In this document: in pieces, positions 1 to 9,309 of the stretch | How the letters are laid out: the number at the start of each line of letters is the position of its first letter | Position numbering within the stretch: position 1 is the stretch's first letter | NCBI GenBank assembly: GCA_944380945.1 | Contig: CALWJG010000002.1 | Span: forward strand, 1-26,118 | Direction of reading: 5' to 3' | From: an uncultured Agathobaculum sp. | GTDB taxonomy: Bacteria; Bacillota; Clostridia; Oscillospirales; Butyricicoccaceae | DNA: 26,118 nucleotides | Notes under the pieces: generated by a model | What the model was told of the DNA's origin: nothing | Database searches by the model: none | Seen by the model: only the letters and a program-made list of their open reading frames with translations | Program-made: the position numbers and the translations under genes

Positions 1-1
1 C

Positions 2-1144
2 GCAGACCGCGCAAAGGCCGTGCAGGCGGAACGAAAGCCGGCGCAGGCCGCAGACCGCGCAAAGGCGGCAGAGCAAGCCGCAGGTACAGCGCGCCAGATG
101 GCGCAGCCGACAGACAGCGCGAAGAATGCCCCGGCGGCAGCGCATACCGCCGCCGCAGAGCGGCCGGCAGCGCAAACCGAGGGAGCAAAAGCCGCTCCGG
201 CGGGGACACAGGCCGAAGCCGCCGCAGAGAACGGCGCACCGACCGCGTTTCCCGCGTCGGGCGCGCAGGCGGCACAGCCCGCCGCCCCAGCGGAGCTAAT
301 CTACCGCGCAGAAGCGGAACTGGCCGCCCCGACAGCAGACAGACCGCAGGCCGATCGGCCTGCCGGAGAGAACGCAGCCGCGAGCCGGCGGCAGGCCGTC
401 CAGACCGGCCGCGTAGCGGCCGATACAAAGGCCGCGCCGCAGACAAAAGCGGGACAGGCTGCTTCGCCTGCCCGGCCGGCAGCACAGACGCCGGTGCAGG
501 CCAAGCGGGCGCAGCCTGCCTGGGAAACACCGGCACAGCCGCAGCAGGAACTGATTCATGCGCCGCAGGACGCGGCGCACACCATCCGGCCGCAGGCATC
601 GCAGATCGCGTCGGTCCGGCCCATGCCGCTGCACCATGCAGCGGAGCGAACCGCGGCCGCACGGCCGATGGAGCCGTTCGCCTATGCGCCGGCACAGCCT
701 GCCGTCGTCCCTGCGCCGGCGGAGGAGGGCGCGGGACTGACCTATCTGCCGGTGCAGACACCGGCGCAGGAGCAGCACCGGACGCCGCAGCCCGCCGGAC
801 AGACACAGATGACATCCGACTATGTCCGTTCGCTGCCCGAATGGGCGCAGCGGTTTTTGCAGCAGCCGTCCGAGACGGGCGGCGCAGCGGTCCAGACCGC
901 GCAGCATAGCGCCGCGGGCCGCAAAGCGGCCGCGCCGCCGGCGGGGCAGATCGAATGGACCGCGCCGAACGCGGCCCCGCAGGGCGCGCATATCGTGTTC
1001 CGCGACGCGGTCAAGCCCAAGGAACAGCAGACGGCGCCGCAGCCGGTCAGGCTGAGCGACGGTGAGCTGCGCCGCGCGGCGGATAAGGTCTACCGCATGA
1101 TCGAGGACCGGCTCCGCAAGGAGCTGCGCCGCAGCGGACGATGA
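2..1144 (+). CDS. Ala/Gln/Pro-rich repetitive protein, 5' end missing
   Basis: I do not recognise a family. The frame is open to the window edge, so the true start lies upstream; a GTG at position 20 is only an in-frame codon. The visible 380 residues are mostly Ala, Gln, Pro, Arg and Thr, with almost no hydrophobic core, and look disordered. The motif ADRAKA occurs twice, 16 residues apart, matching an 18-base exact direct repeat (1-18 and 49-66). Only the last 30 or so residues look structured: a charged helix containing KVYRMIEDRLRKELRR, ending just before the stop. The gene sits 21 bases upstream of the Afp7-like gene, in the same operon. It may be a scaffold, linker or length-related protein whose C-terminal helix docks on the baseplate. 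A truncated tape measure is possible but not shown. Confidence 0.6.
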   Translation, partial: ADRAKAVQAERKPAQAADRAKAAEQAAGTARQMAQPTDSAKNAPAAAHTAAAERPAAQTEGAKAAPAGTQAEAAAENGAPTAFPASGAQAAQPAAPAELIYRAEAELAAPTADRPQADRPAGENAAASRRQAVQTGRVAADTKAAPQTKAGQAASPARPAAQTPVQAKRAQPAWETPAQPQQELIHAPQDAAHTIRPQASQIASVRPMPLHHAAERTAAARPMEPFAYAPAQPAVVPAPAEEGAGLTYLPVQTPAQEQHRTPQPAGQTQMTSDYVRSLPEWAQRFLQQPSETGGAAVQTAQHSAAGRKAAAPPAGQIEWTAPNAAPQGAHIVFRDAVKPKEQQTAPQPVRLSDGELRRAADKVYRMIEDRLRKELRRSGR

Positions 1145-1165
1145 CCGGAGAGAGGAGGAGAAACC

Positions 1166-1903
1166 ATGTATGTTGGCATACCCAACCCCAATGTGCTGAT
1201 ACCGGTGGAGAAAATGACCATCAAGGTCATTGAGGGGAAAAAAAAGGGCGAAGAGATCACTGTCATGTACAACCCGGAGCAGTATGTCGAGTCGCGCGGC
1301 GTCAACATGACCAAGGCGACCGCCTTCGGCGCGAATGCAGAGGAATCGCAGATTCCCTCCGGCGTATCCGAGACCCTGAGCTTCACCCTGTTTTTCGATA
1401 CCATGTCCTCCGGCTCCGAGGTCGGCGGCTCGATGATCGACAAGGCGAAATTCGCCGCGAACAGCCTGCTCCCCTCGGCAGCCAAACAGCTCGACGTGCG
1501 CACCTACACGCAAAAGATCTATTCCCTGATGCAGTTTGACGAGACCATCCATGCGGTGCCCGCGCTGCAGCTGTCCTGGTCGACGCTGAGCTTTGTCGGC
1601 TACCTCTCCAAATGCAATGTGACCTATACCAAGTTCAACGAAATGGGCAAGCCGGTGCGCGCCACCATGGACTGCGAGTTCACAGAGGTGCTCAACCTGC
1701 ATGAAAACGCGCAGGAAAACGCGTTTGAATCACCGGATACGACCAAATACCGTACCGTGATGCAGGGCGACGCGCTTTGGGCGATGGCGCTCAAGGAATA
1801 CGGCGAGGCGAAGGAATGGCGCACGATCGCGCAGGCGAACGGCCTGTCCAACCCGCGCCGCCTGCGCACGGGCGAGCGTCTGGTGCTGCCGGCGCTCGAC
1901 TGA
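1166..1903 (+). CDS. CIS tube/baseplate adaptor with C-terminal LysM domain (Afp7-like)
   Basis: A 245-residue protein that probably joins the inner tube to the spike/hub. In Afp/PVC-type particles and T4 (gp53/gp54 region), LysM-containing proteins of this kind hold the base of the tube and the baseplate wedge together. Residues about 10-175 read as a CIS tube-protein-like beta domain, with the typical early segment VMYNPEQYVESRGVN. Residues about 194-244 form a LysM module, starting YRTVMQGDALWAMA and ending RTGERLVLPAL. The ATG start is preceded by AGAGGAGGAG at good spacing. The next gene, a gpD-like hub, starts 35 bases downstream, which is the normal CIS order. Family assignment is from motif recognition. 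Confidence 0.85.
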   Translation: MYVGIPNPNVLIPVEKMTIKVIEGKKKGEEITVMYNPEQYVESRGVNMTKATAFGANAEESQIPSGVSETLSFTLFFDTMSSGSEVGGSMIDKAKFAANSLLPSAAKQLDVRTYTQKIYSLMQFDETIHAVPALQLSWSTLSFVGYLSKCNVTYTKFNEMGKPVRATMDCEFTEVLNLHENAQENAFESPDTTKYRTVMQGDALWAMALKEYGEAKEWRTIAQANGLSNPRRLRTGERLVLPALD

Positions 1904-1937
1904 CCGAACAGACCGATCGAAAGGAGGGCGGACAGGC

Positions 1938-3041
1938 TTGGATACCGCAACCTATACCTATCAGCAGCTGCTGACCAAATATTCCAACTGCATCACGCCC
2001 ATATTGGAGCTCACGATCGGCGGGAAGAAGTATACGAGCAAAGAGATACCGATCATGAATCTGGAGGTCGAGCTCACCGCAGACGGCACGGCGAGCGGCT
2101 GCACCTTTTCCGTGGACAGCCAGTTCAAGGCCGAGGCGAGCAAATGGGCGCACGATTTTGACAAAAACGTCAAGGCGGGCGCAGAGCTTGCAGTCAAGGC
2201 GGGCTATGAGACGACCAAGGAGATTTTTTTCGGCTATGTGGACGAGTATTCGTTCCAGTACAGCGGCGACGAGAGCCCGCGCATCGAGATCAGCGGACTG
2301 GACGGGCTGGGCTACCTGATGGGCCAGCGCGAGCCGATCTACGGCGGCAAGAAGCAGGCGCCGGCGCTGGTCAAAGAGATCATTAAAAAGTGCATCAGCG
2401 CGGGCTTTGCGAAGGACTACAAGATCGGCGACCTGAAGGGCTTTGAAACGCCCATCATCAAGGAACAGATCGACGACTGGTCGTTCCTCAACCTGATGGC
2501 CGGCCGCTATGGCGTCAGCCTGTTCGTGGTGGACGGGGAGATCGTCTTTGACGATGTGGTCTCGAACACCGCGCCGATCATCACCCTCTCCATCCGGGAC
2601 GGCCTGCGCAACTTCACCAAGCGCGTGTCGCTCGCCCATCAGGTGGGCAAGGTGGAGATCTGGGGACGGGACGTCAAGCAGCAGCCCATTCAGGGCATTG
2701 CGGATTCGGTCACGGCCAAGAACCCGAATAACGGGAAATCGGCGGCTGAGCTCGTACCCAAGCTCAAGCAGTCCGTGCTGCGGGAATACAATGAATATGT
2801 CCGCACGGCGGAGGAATGCAAAAAGCTGGCGCAGAACCGGCTCAATGAGATCGCCATGGGGCTGGTCAGCGGCGAGGGAGAGTGCATCGGCCTGCCCGAG
2901 ATCATCCCCGGCCGCTACATTGAGATCGAGGGGCTGGATGACGCCACCAACGGAAAATATTTCATCAGCAAAGTAAAGCACCGGTTCGACCAGAGCGGTT
3001 ATACGACGAGTTTTGAGGTGAAGGGGGCGACGACACGGTGA
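1938..3041 (+). CDS. gpD-like hub protein (late control protein D / VgrG N-terminal half)
   Basis: A 367-residue homologue of phage P2 gpD, T4 gp27 and the N-terminal half of VgrG. This family forms the trimeric hub between tube and spike. Supporting stretches are an early beta segment (ITPILELTIGGKKY), the GYVDEY element at about residue 97, and DDWSFLNLMAGRYGVSLFV at about residue 180. The last of these is the usual mid-protein signature of the family. The start is a TTG eight bases after AAAGGAGGG, and no in-frame ATG lies nearby with a comparable site. The stop overlaps the GTG of the following gpV-like gene, so the two halves of the spike complex are probably translationally coupled. Here they are separate polypeptides, as in phages, not one fused VgrG. 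Confidence 0.88.
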   Translation: MDTATYTYQQLLTKYSNCITPILELTIGGKKYTSKEIPIMNLEVELTADGTASGCTFSVDSQFKAEASKWAHDFDKNVKAGAELAVKAGYETTKEIFFGYVDEYSFQYSGDESPRIEISGLDGLGYLMGQREPIYGGKKQAPALVKEIIKKCISAGFAKDYKIGDLKGFETPIIKEQIDDWSFLNLMAGRYGVSLFVVDGEIVFDDVVSNTAPIITLSIRDGLRNFTKRVSLAHQVGKVEIWGRDVKQQPIQGIADSVTAKNPNNGKSAAELVPKLKQSVLREYNEYVRTAEECKKLAQNRLNEIAMGLVSGEGECIGLPEIIPGRYIEIEGLDDATNGKYFISKVKHRFDQSGYTTSFEVKGATTR

Positions 3042-3829
3042 GCATAGCAGAACAGCTGGACAATCTCGCCCGCGATACGGGCGCCGGCGTGCGCCGCAGC
3101 ATGGACCGCCACGGCCTGACGCTGGCCAAGATCACCAATATCACCGACCCGGACAAGCTCAACCGCGTCAAATGCCTGCCGGTCGGCGCGCCCAACATCG
3201 AGGAGACCGACTGGTGCTATGTGATGGCGCCGTCGGGCGGCCCGGAGCGGGGCATCTTCTGGTTTCCCCGCGTGGACGATCTGGTCGTGCTGGCCTATCT
3301 GGACGACGACCCGCACCGGCCGCTGGTCATCGGCAGCCTGTGGACGACCACGGTCAAGCCGCCCTTCACCATCCAGGAGGGCAAGGTGATGGATTACCTG
3401 ATGCGCACCCCCTCCAAGATCGAGGCGCTCATGCACGACGAGGATAAAAAGCACAAGCTGACGCTGACCATGCCGTCCGGCGCGACGCTCGTGCTGGACG
3501 ACGAGAACCAGAAGGCCGAGCTGCGGGACAAGGAGTCCAAGAACGCGCTTGTGATGGACTTCCAAAAGGGCGAGGTCACGCTCAAGGCGGACAGCAAGCT
3601 CGTGCTCGACGTGGGCGCGGGCGCGGCGACGATCACCATGGAGAAGGCGGGCAATATCACGATCAAGGCCAGCAAGGCGGTCTCCGTGGAGGGCGTCAAT
3701 ATCGAGGAAAAAGCGTCGTCTGCCTTCACGGCCGAGGGCGCGACGGTCGAGGCCAAGGCCAGCGGCAAAATGGATCTGACGGCCACCGGACCGGCCACAA
3801 TCAAGGGCCTGACGGTCAGCATCAACTGA
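3038..3829 (+). CDS. gpV-like spike: OB-fold plus beta-helix repeats (VgrG C-terminal half)
   Basis: A 263-residue baseplate assembly protein V/gp5-type spike. An OB-fold occupies roughly residues 22-105, with typical elements KLNRVKCLPV, WFPRVDDLVVLAYLDDD and PLVIGSLW. From about residue 140 to the end the sequence becomes short alternating strands (LVLDDENQKAEL, GEVTLKADSKLVLDV, GNITIKASKAVSVEG), as expected for a trimeric beta-helix needle. There is no lysozyme domain and no obvious C-terminal effector extension. The GTG start overlaps the preceding stop in a GTGA arrangement. A separate PAAR-like tip is encoded far downstream (19816). Confidence 0.85.
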   Translation: MSIAEQLDNLARDTGAGVRRSMDRHGLTLAKITNITDPDKLNRVKCLPVGAPNIEETDWCYVMAPSGGPERGIFWFPRVDDLVVLAYLDDDPHRPLVIGSLWTTTVKPPFTIQEGKVMDYLMRTPSKIEALMHDEDKKHKLTLTMPSGATLVLDDENQKAELRDKESKNALVMDFQKGEVTLKADSKLVLDVGAGAATITMEKAGNITIKASKAVSVEGVNIEEKASSAFTAEGATVEAKASGKMDLTATGPATIKGLTVSIN

Positions 3830-3881
3830 GGACAGTTTACCCCAGCGCGCGGCAGCAGGCCGCGGAAAGGAGCGGACAGCA

Positions 3882-4301
3882 GTGAACGGCAAGGAATTTC
3901 TGGGACGGGGACTCAAGTTCCCGCTGCAGGTCGATCCGCGGACGGGCAAGCTCGCCATGGTCGAGCATGAGGAGGACATCCGCGAGGCGATCGGCATCAT
4001 CCTGAATACCATGCAGGGCGAGCGCGTCATGCGCCCCGGCTTCGGCACCAAAGTGTTTGAATATGTCTTTGCGTCCGCTTCCAGCACGATGATGAACAGC
4101 CTTGCGGTCGAGGTGCGCAAGCAGCTGACGCTGCAGGAGCCGCGCATCGTGGACGTCGAGGTGAGCTGCCGCGAGATGAACCGGCTGACCGGCGCGCTCG
4201 TGGTCGAGGTCGCCTATACGGTGCGCAGCACCAACAACCGCTATAACAATGTTTATCCGTTCTACATGACCGAGGGTTCGGAAGGAGTGAACAGCCTGTG
4301 A
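3882..4301 (+). CDS. gp25/GPW-like baseplate wedge protein
   Basis: A 139-residue protein of the gp25 family (P2 gpW, T6SS TssE, Afp9). It sits at the baseplate and starts sheath polymerisation. The diagnostic motif is GERVMRPGFGTKVFEYVF at about residues 46-63; the conserved E-R-x-x-R-P-x-F-G core is intact. Length is normal for the family. GTG start at 3882, nine bases after AAAGGAG. Its stop overlaps the GTG of the next gene (GTGA), suggesting coupled translation with the first J-like protein. The start of the coding region already contains the expected K-F-P-L-Q segment, so the chosen start gives a complete protein. Confidence 0.9.
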   Translation: MNGKEFLGRGLKFPLQVDPRTGKLAMVEHEEDIREAIGIILNTMQGERVMRPGFGTKVFEYVFASASSTMMNSLAVEVRKQLTLQEPRIVDVEVSCREMNRLTGALVVEVAYTVRSTNNRYNNVYPFYMTEGSEGVNSL

Positions 4302-7189
4302 AGACCCCTGTACTCGACGCACGGACGCTGGACGGGCTGCGGCAGGAACTGAAGACCCTGGCGGCCTCCTACACGCCGGAATGGCGGCTGGAGGGGGCGG
4401 AGGACGACCCCGGCGCGGCGCTGGCCGAGCTGTTCTGCCAGATGATGGAGCAGATGGTCGACCGCATGAACGCCGAGCCGGAAAAGCTCTATACCGAATT
4501 TCTCAATATGATCGGCTTCCGGCTGCCCGCGCCCGCCTGCGCGGCAGGCGTGATGCAGTTCACCGCGCATGAGACCGTGGAGGAGCCGGTGCGCGTGCCG
4601 GCGGGCACGCAGGTGTTCACACCGGACGCCGCGGGCAACAACATCGTTTATGAGACCGAGCGCGTGATCGAGTCCACGCCCGCGCAGCTGCTGGATGTTT
4701 TCTATGCGGACAGCGCGGAGGACCGGATCGAGCGGATCGACCTGTCCCGTCCGCAGCGGTTTTTCGCCCCGTGCGGGGACAACCTGCAGCGCCACCGCTT
4801 CTGGTTCGCGCAGGAGGACGTGCTGCATCTGGACTGCCCGGGCAGGATCGAGGTCGAACTGCGGCAGGACGTCCGCTATCTGGAGGAGGAAAGCGCGCAG
4901 CGCCTCGCCGGACTGCAGTGGAGCTATCTGCACGGGGGCGCGCTGCTGCCGTTCGACGAGGTGCGGGCGCAGGACGGGCGGCTGACGCTGGAAAAGCGCA
5001 GCGCGCTGTCGATCGACCCGGATGAGACCGGGCGGCGCTGCATCCTCTGCTCCGGCATGCCGGAGACCGCGCTGACGGTCGAGGGGATCGCACTGCGCAG
5101 CGCACCGCTCGCGCGCTGTGCGGCGCAGACGCTGTTCAGCGGCGATCTGCCGGTCGATGCGGCGCAGGGCGGCTACTGCTTCGGCAAGCGGCCGGCGGAA
5201 TACGCGCTGTTTTACATCCGGTCGGACACCGTGCTGACCAAGCGCGGCGCGACCGCCAACCTGCGGCTGGACATCACCCCGATCGTGGACGACCCGCCGG
5301 AACAGCCGCCGCACTATAATTTCACGCAGGCGATCATCGACAAGCGGGGCGCGGTCGAGCGCAAGCCGGACGACGTCTGGGTCGCTGATGTGATCTGGGA
5401 ATATTTCAACGGCACCGGCTGGCGCCGGCTGGAGGTCGCGGGCGACCGCAACCCCTTCTCCTGCAGGCGGGAGGGGACGCTGGAAACGCGGTTCACCGTG
5501 CCGCAGGACATCGCGCCGACCGAGGTCAATGCCGAAAACGGGTTTTACATCCGCGCCCGTGTCACCGAGGTGGAAAACCGCTTTTCCGACTACGCGCGCT
5601 GGATCATCCCATTTGTGCGCGAGGCGTCGTTCGACTGGTCGTATGACGCGCTGGTGCCCGCCGCGGCGTGCGGTTCGGAGAACAACGGCCGCCGCGCGGA
5701 GATCGCGGACGCCGCGCAGGTGAACGACCTGCATCTGGACGCGCTGGTCCCCATGGAGGATGCGCCGCGCACGATGTATTTCCGGTTTGACCGCTCGCCC
5801 CACGCCATGCCGCTCTCGCTGCTGTTTGCGGTCGTCGGCCGCGTGCCGCGGACCGACAAGCTCGTGTGGGAGTGCTGCACGGGGCAGGGCTTTGAAGCGG
5901 TCGCCACGGTCGATCTGACCGGCAACCTGCACCATACCGGTCAGGTGATGCTGTATCTGCCCGAGCCGCTGCCCGCGGTCTCCCTGTTCGGGGAGCAGGG
6001 CTGCTGGCTGCGCGTATCGCGCAGCTCGGGCTTTGAGGGACCCGCCCCCTGCATCGCGGCGATCCAGCTGAACACGGTGATCGCGCGGCAGATGGAGCGG
6101 CAGCCCGATCTGTATTTCAGCGCCACGCCCTACGACGCGGGCAAGCAGGTCAGCCTGCTGGCGGCGCCGGTCGTCTCCTGCGAAGTATGGGTGGACGAGG
6201 TGGGCGCGCTGCCGCAGGCCGAGGCGCAGCAGCTCGCAGAGGAGCGGCCGCAGGACGTCCGGCTCACATGGTCGGGCAGCGTGCTGACGCACTGCTGGGT
6301 GCGCTGGCAGCAGGTCGAGGACCTTGCGCTGGCGCAGCCGGGGATGCGGGCCTTCGTGCTCGATCCCTATGAGGGCACCGTCTCCTTCGGCGACGGGCGG
6401 CGCGGCCGCGTGCCCGCGGCGGGCATGGATACGATCCGCGTCCGCTATGTGAGCGGCGGCGGCGCGCGCGGCAACGTGCCCGCGGGACAGGTCAACGCGC
6501 TGGTCGGCGCGCTGCCCCGCATCAGCGGCGTGCGCAATCTGACGCCGATGAGCGGCGGCACCGACCGCTTCCCGCAGGAGCGGATCGAAGCGGTGGGCAA
6601 CAAGCGCCTGCGCCACCGCGGCCGCGCGGCGAGCGCGCAGGACTTTGAAGAGATCGTGCTGGAAAAATTCCCGCAGGTGCTGCATGTCAAATGCTTTTCC
6701 GGCAGGGATGAGAAGGGCGCGCCCGCGCCCGGGCATGTGACCGTGGTCGTGACCGGCACGGACGACGGCTCGGCCGCCGACCAGCTCTGCGACCGCATCT
6801 ACGCGTTTTTGTCCCAGTGGTGCAGCTGCTGTCTGGTGGCGGAGGGCAGGCTGCATGTCTGCCCGGCAACGCTGATCACCATCAACACCCGCATTTCGGT
6901 CGAGCTGGACGAGCTTGATCAGGCGGCGGAGATCCAGCGCGAGATCATCAGCCGGGTGGAGGCGCTGATCGACAGGACCTGGCGCAGCCGCCAGATCGGC
7001 AGCCAGATCCGCACGGACGAGCTGTGGCGCACGGTGCGCGATACGCCGGGCGTGCATGTGATCGACCGGATCCTGACCGAGGGCGCGTATGACGAGGACG
7101 GCCGTCCGCGTCTGGCCCCGCTGGAACACGACACTGACTTCCCGTATGCAGTGGTGCGCAGCGGCGTGCACTATGTGCGGGTGCGATAA
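4298..7189 (+). CDS. Large baseplate J-like protein (Afp11-like wedge)
   Basis: A 963-residue baseplate wedge protein of the gpJ/T4 gp6 type. The N-terminus carries the DPGAALAELFCQMMEQM helix (about residues 33-50) seen in large CIS J proteins. The centre is a long variable beta-rich insertion. The J core shows FGDGRRGRVP (about 697-706), then RYVSGGGARGNVPAG, then RHRGRAASAQDFEEIVLEKFP, the standard sequence of elements. The C-terminus ends with the usual HYVRVR strand. GTG start, preceded by GAAGGAG and overlapping the previous stop. In Afp/PVC-type systems two J-like proteins (Afp11, Afp12) form heteromeric wedges; the second one follows here. Confidence 0.87.
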   Translation: MKTPVLDARTLDGLRQELKTLAASYTPEWRLEGAEDDPGAALAELFCQMMEQMVDRMNAEPEKLYTEFLNMIGFRLPAPACAAGVMQFTAHETVEEPVRVPAGTQVFTPDAAGNNIVYETERVIESTPAQLLDVFYADSAEDRIERIDLSRPQRFFAPCGDNLQRHRFWFAQEDVLHLDCPGRIEVELRQDVRYLEEESAQRLAGLQWSYLHGGALLPFDEVRAQDGRLTLEKRSALSIDPDETGRRCILCSGMPETALTVEGIALRSAPLARCAAQTLFSGDLPVDAAQGGYCFGKRPAEYALFYIRSDTVLTKRGATANLRLDITPIVDDPPEQPPHYNFTQAIIDKRGAVERKPDDVWVADVIWEYFNGTGWRRLEVAGDRNPFSCRREGTLETRFTVPQDIAPTEVNAENGFYIRARVTEVENRFSDYARWIIPFVREASFDWSYDALVPAAACGSENNGRRAEIADAAQVNDLHLDALVPMEDAPRTMYFRFDRSPHAMPLSLLFAVVGRVPRTDKLVWECCTGQGFEAVATVDLTGNLHHTGQVMLYLPEPLPAVSLFGEQGCWLRVSRSSGFEGPAPCIAAIQLNTVIARQMERQPDLYFSATPYDAGKQVSLLAAPVVSCEVWVDEVGALPQAEAQQLAEERPQDVRLTWSGSVLTHCWVRWQQVEDLALAQPGMRAFVLDPYEGTVSFGDGRRGRVPAAGMDTIRVRYVSGGGARGNVPAGQVNALVGALPRISGVRNLTPMSGGTDRFPQERIEAVGNKRLRHRGRAASAQDFEEIVLEKFPQVLHVKCFSGRDEKGAPAPGHVTVVVTGTDDGSAADQLCDRIYAFLSQWCSCCLVAEGRLHVCPATLITINTRISVELDELDQAAEIQREIISRVEALIDRTWRSRQIGSQIRTDELWRTVRDTPGVHVIDRILTEGAYDEDGRPRLAPLEHDTDFPYAVVRSGVHYVRVR

Positions 7190-7219
7190 ATTGACGAACA
7201 GGGAAAGGAGGGGCGGCCC

Positions 7220-9277
7220 ATGCTGATCCCGCGCAGGCTGGACGACCAGCGCTATGAGGATATCGTCCGCGAGGCGGTCGGCCGGCTGCCGTGGCTGTGC
7301 CCGCAGTGGACGGACCACAACGGGCACGACCCTGGCATCACGCTCATCGAGCTGATGGCGTGGTACAAGGAAATGCAGCAGTATCAGATGGACCAGCTCA
7401 CGCCGTCCCTCAGACGGGAGCTGCTGCGGCTGGCGGGCGTCACGCCGCTGCCGCCGCAGGCGGCGGTGTGTGCGCTCGAGGTCGCGCCGGACGAGCCGGT
7501 GCGGCCGGCGCTGAGCCGGCTGGTCAGCCGGCAGGAGGTGCCGTTCGAGCTGCTCGAGCCCATCCCCGCGCGGCGTCTTGCGCTCGAGCAGGTGCAGGTC
7601 GAGCAGGGAGGGCAGACGACCGACGTGCACGGCCTGCTGGCGGGCGATACCGGGCTCAAGCCCTTCGCCTTCGGCGGACAGGGCGGCAGCGCGCTGCGGC
7701 TCGGCTTTGCCGGCACGCCCGGCGGCACGCTGCGCCTCTGGTTTGACATCGCGCCCCCGCAGGGGGTTGCGCGCAACCCGTTTGCCGCGGGCCAGACCCC
7801 GCCGCGCGGGATCGCGTGGTCGTTCGGAGACACGGCGGCGCAGCCCCTGACGGATGAGACCCATGCGTTCAGCCAGAGCGGCTATGTGACGCTTGAAACG
7901 CCGGACAGCTGGTCCGCGGGCGCGGACGGCCTGTACTGGCTGCAGCTGACGCTGACGCGCGCAGGCTGCGAGGAGCAGCCGCGGCTGCTCGGCGTTTCCG
8001 ACCGGCGGTATCAGGCGGCGCAGCAGTGCACCTATGCGCGCAGCTGCCGGTTCACCCTTCCCGCGCAGGCGGGGCAGCGCGCTGTGCTGCCGGATGCGCT
8101 GGCGCGCATCGCGGAGCTGGCGGTGTTCCTGCGCACGCCGGCGGGCTGGGAGCAGACCGCAGCGTATCAGCAGATGCAGACCGAAGAGGGACGCATCCTC
8201 CTGCTGGACGCGCAGGGCGCGGCGGAGGACGGCGGGGAGAATCTGCTGGTGGTCTGTCTGGACCCGGCGCGGATGTACGACCTGCTGTTTGACACGGTCG
8301 GGCGGCCCGGGGAGGAGCTGTTCCTCAATCTGGGCGGACAGACCGTGCTGCCGCAGAACTTCCGCCTGCTGTGCCAGACGCTGGAGGAGGACGGCAGCGT
8401 CCATCCGGCGGAATGGCGCTGCGTGGACGATCTGTATGCCTGCGGCCCGCGTGACCGCGTGTTCACCTATGACCCGGTGCGCGAGACCATTTGCTTCGGC
8501 AACGGGCAGTACGGCGCGATGGTCGTGGCGGGCAAGGGCTCTGTGCTGGTGACCGATCTGACCGTGTCCCAGTGCAGCATGGGCAATGTGCCCGCGGACG
8601 CCGGCCTGTATTTTACGGATGATGAGCGCACGGTCGGCAATGCCGCCGGCGTGGGCGGCCGGGACCGCGAGAGTCTGGCCGAGGCCGGCGACCGGCTGCT
8701 GCGCCAGCTGCGCAGCACCGGCAAATGCCTCTCCGCGGCGGATTATGAGGAGCAGGCGCGGCGCACGCCCGGTCTGCGCGTCGCGGCGGCCAAGGCGCTG
8801 CCGGATTACGACCCCGAGGCGCCGGTCGGCGCGCGGGGGCAGGCGATGGTGACCGTCGTGGTGCGGCCGGACGCCGAGGAACGCCGCCCCCTGCCGGACC
8901 AGCGCTTTCTGGATGCGGTCGCGCAGCAGCTGGCGCGCTGCCGGACGATCGGCATCCGCACCAAGGTGATCGGCCCGCGCTATATCGATATTTATGTGAC
9001 GGCGCAGCTGCGCGCCGCCGCCGGACTGGACCGGCAGGCCGCGGTCGACGCGCTCGACCGGCTGCTGTCCGCCGACCGGGCGGAGATCGGCGCGCCGGTC
9101 CGCCGGAGCGATGTGATGGCCCTGCTGCAGCAGCTGCCGGGCGCGCTCGAGCTCCAGCGGCTCGAGCTGCACGGCACGGGACAGAACGTATACCAGACCC
9201 CTGCGGGCGACATCCGCATCCCGCCGGATGCGATCGCCGTCCTGCGACAGGCGAACATCGAGCTGGTGCGCGCATGA
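7220..9277 (+). CDS. Second baseplate J-like protein (putative baseplate assembly protein)
   Basis: A 685-residue paralogue of the upstream J-like gene, matching the 'putative baseplate assembly protein' type found in CIS and some phages. Motifs: WTDHNGHDPGITLIELMAW near residues 30-48, CFGNGQYGAMV around 424, SQCSMGNVPA, then GRDRESLAEAGDRLLRQLR and the SAADYEEQARRTPGLRV element. The C-terminus resembles a gp6-like ring-forming domain (IGIRTKVIGPRYIDIYV, about 578 onward). ATG start after AAAGGAGGGG. It probably pairs with the 963-residue protein to form the wedge ring around the gpD/gpV hub. Confidence in the family is high; the precise partner arrangement is inference from related particles. 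Confidence 0.86.
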   Translation: MLIPRRLDDQRYEDIVREAVGRLPWLCPQWTDHNGHDPGITLIELMAWYKEMQQYQMDQLTPSLRRELLRLAGVTPLPPQAAVCALEVAPDEPVRPALSRLVSRQEVPFELLEPIPARRLALEQVQVEQGGQTTDVHGLLAGDTGLKPFAFGGQGGSALRLGFAGTPGGTLRLWFDIAPPQGVARNPFAAGQTPPRGIAWSFGDTAAQPLTDETHAFSQSGYVTLETPDSWSAGADGLYWLQLTLTRAGCEEQPRLLGVSDRRYQAAQQCTYARSCRFTLPAQAGQRAVLPDALARIAELAVFLRTPAGWEQTAAYQQMQTEEGRILLLDAQGAAEDGGENLLVVCLDPARMYDLLFDTVGRPGEELFLNLGGQTVLPQNFRLLCQTLEEDGSVHPAEWRCVDDLYACGPRDRVFTYDPVRETICFGNGQYGAMVVAGKGSVLVTDLTVSQCSMGNVPADAGLYFTDDERTVGNAAGVGGRDRESLAEAGDRLLRQLRSTGKCLSAADYEEQARRTPGLRVAAAKALPDYDPEAPVGARGQAMVTVVVRPDAEERRPLPDQRFLDAVAQQLARCRTIGIRTKVIGPRYIDIYVTAQLRAAAGLDRQAAVDALDRLLSADRAEIGAPVRRSDVMALLQQLPGALELQRLELHGTGQNVYQTPAGDIRIPPDAIAVLRQANIELVRA

Positions 9278-9309
9278 CCGCCGGCATCATCCCGTAAAGG
9301 AGGGAAAAC

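Noticed and set aside
4262..9172. An uninterrupted antisense reading frame of about 1600 codons opposite the two J-like genes
   Set aside because: It is a by-product of strong GC bias at third positions; the protein is Arg/His/Leu-rich low-complexity text with no domain, and the sense strand holds clear baseplate genes.
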